A stretch of 64,000 nt of DNA from Pseudoalteromonas sp. XI10 (lineage in GTDB: Bacteria; Pseudomonadota; Gammaproteobacteria; Enterobacterales; Alteromonadaceae). Below the pieces are notes generated by a model. The model had not been told where the DNA came from. It saw only the letters and a list, made by a program, of their open reading frames with translations, and did no database searches. Every line of letters begins with the position of its first letter. Positions within the stretch are counted from its first letter, which is position 1. Shown one piece after another: positions 63,274 to 64,000 of this stretch. The position numbers and the translations under genes are program-made. Location: the NCBI RefSeq assembly GCF_001469895.1, contig NZ_LOPY01000047.1, positions 124,001-188,000 of the forward strand, in the 5' to 3' direction.

Positions 63274-64000
63274 ATGTTTAAACAACTTGCCCCTATTGCT
63301 CTGGCAGCACTTGCTTATTCAAGCAGCTCAATCGCAACAGAACAACAGATGAGTAAACAATGGTTCAATAGTATCGACTATACGCACATAGAGAGTAACA
63401 GATATAGTTTTAATGCTTACCAATTAGTGAGCCATTACTACTTTGAGGAGCAGCAGAGCTCTGGGGTACTTGATGATTATGGTTACCTAGATACAGATTC
63501 AAACATCCGAGTGAATTACTTTAATAGCGATTACACTGATTATCTTGGCATGTTTGGTGAAGGATTTTATAAAAACTGGTTTGTTACAGGTGAAATTTAC
63601 GATGTTGATGATGCTGATGACTATACCTTAGGAATAGGCTATTTATTTGCCGATGCCTTAAAGGTCTCTGTAAATAGGGATGTGCGTGAATATGGTGATG
63701 ATTATTTCCGCTTAAAAGCGCAGTATAACCTCCAAATAAACGATAAGGATTACCTTGGTTTTAGCGCGGAAACAGATGATGAACTCGACGTTTGGAATGT
63801 CTCTGCCAGATACTTTAATCATTTAAGTGGTAGCCATTACATTACTGTCGATGTTGGCCACCAAGACAGCCTTAATGATTCAGCAAGCAATGCCATGATC
63901 AGCTACTACTTCGGCGATCACTATGCCATAGGCGCAGGTTTGGATGATTCTGAACTCGTTTTACAAGGCAAGTACTTTATTAATGATAAATACTATTTAA
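63274..64000 (+). CDS. Putative outer-membrane beta-barrel (porin-like) protein, 3'-partial
   Basis: Seen: 242 codons open to the right edge, starting ATG with AAGGA six bases upstream. A signal peptide (MFKQLAPIALAALAYSSSSIA) leads into alternating strands rich in Tyr, Asp and Gly (YSFNAYQLVSHYYF, YTLGIGYLFADALKVSVNRD, YFGDHYAIGAGLDD), the pattern of a porin-like barrel. Family was not recognised firmly. The C-terminus, which would show the terminal aromatic, lies outside the window. Confidence 0.7.
   Translation, partial: MFKQLAPIALAALAYSSSSIATEQQMSKQWFNSIDYTHIESNRYSFNAYQLVSHYYFEEQQSSGVLDDYGYLDTDSNIRVNYFNSDYTDYLGMFGEGFYKNWFVTGEIYDVDDADDYTLGIGYLFADALKVSVNRDVREYGDDYFRLKAQYNLQINDKDYLGFSAETDDELDVWNVSARYFNHLSGSHYITVDVGHQDSLNDSASNAMISYYFGDHYAIGAGLDDSELVLQGKYFINDKYYL

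Overview
The window looks like a chromosomal segment of a marine gammaproteobacterium of the Alteromonadales, most likely Pseudoalteromonas. This is inferred from gene content and protein style: a large TonB-dependent receptor, several exported peptidases (S8, S9, M3), tyrosine catabolism genes, MscS channels, AT-rich spacers and tight hairpin terminators. No rRNA, tRNA, CRISPR array, insertion sequence or prophage gene was recognised. Gene density is high and the segment reads as core or stable accessory chromosome.

Layout. 0-5.3 kb: a long CapB/PgsB-like ligase (poly-gamma-glutamate synthase family) whose reading frame is open to the left edge, a secreted CBM-like plus propeller-like protein, a hotdog thioesterase and a small periplasmic protein. 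5.3-6.8 kb: TyrR. 6.9-21.2 kb: a complete divergent E. coli-type cellulose locus, bcsEFG leftward and bcsRQABZC rightward. It includes a 58-codon bcsF, and almost every junction is overlapped. BcsA carries a PilZ domain and BcsE an RxGD motif, so c-di-GMP input is expected at two points. BcsG predicts phosphoethanolamine-modified cellulose. BcsZ has Asn where E. coli BcsZ has its catalytic base Asp243. 21.4-25.7 kb: a POT peptide transporter and a metallophosphatase lipoprotein. 26-28.5 kb: hppD and fahA of the homogentisate pathway, without hmgA or maiA. TyrR-box-like sequences lie upstream of hppD and of tyrR.

28.7-30.8 kb: an M23 peptidase overlapping a bactofilin (cell-shape pair), then a convergent hotdog protein. 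31-41 kb: a Bcr/CflA exporter, subtilisin-like protease, LysE exporter, methylglyoxal synthase, YegD-type Hsp70, exported ATP-dependent DNA ligase, HAD phosphatase, a small conserved-looking protein and a TonB-dependent receptor. 41.5-45.3 kb: two MscS channels around a DUF308/HdeD-like membrane protein, and a 69-aa unknown. 45.4-50.6 kb: an M3 oligopeptidase lipoprotein, EamA transporter, GDPD-family lipoprotein and dienelactone hydrolase. 50.6-57.3 kb: a LysR regulator divergent from a DJ-1/PfpI protein, rhomboid protease, an EEP nuclease-like/SpoIIAA-like pair, YghU, an MFS transporter and a small lipoprotein. 57.3-64 kb: an S9 peptidase, AzoR, an EF-hand/proline-rich two-gene unit, photolyase/cryptochrome with DUF2256, OsmC, and a porin-like gene cut by the right edge.

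The strongest functional units are the cellulose locus, the TyrR/HppD/FahA tyrosine module, the M23-bactofilin morphogenesis pair, and scattered redox/stress functions (AzoR, OsmC, YghU, DJ-1, photolyase). No wholly new system is evident. The best leads are the BcsZ active-site substitution, the enlarged CapB-like protein, the EF-hand/proline-rich pair and a 39-nt hairpin with Fur-box character near 32.2 kb. Gene starts were revised from the longest open frame where ribosome-binding sites or signal peptides argued for it.
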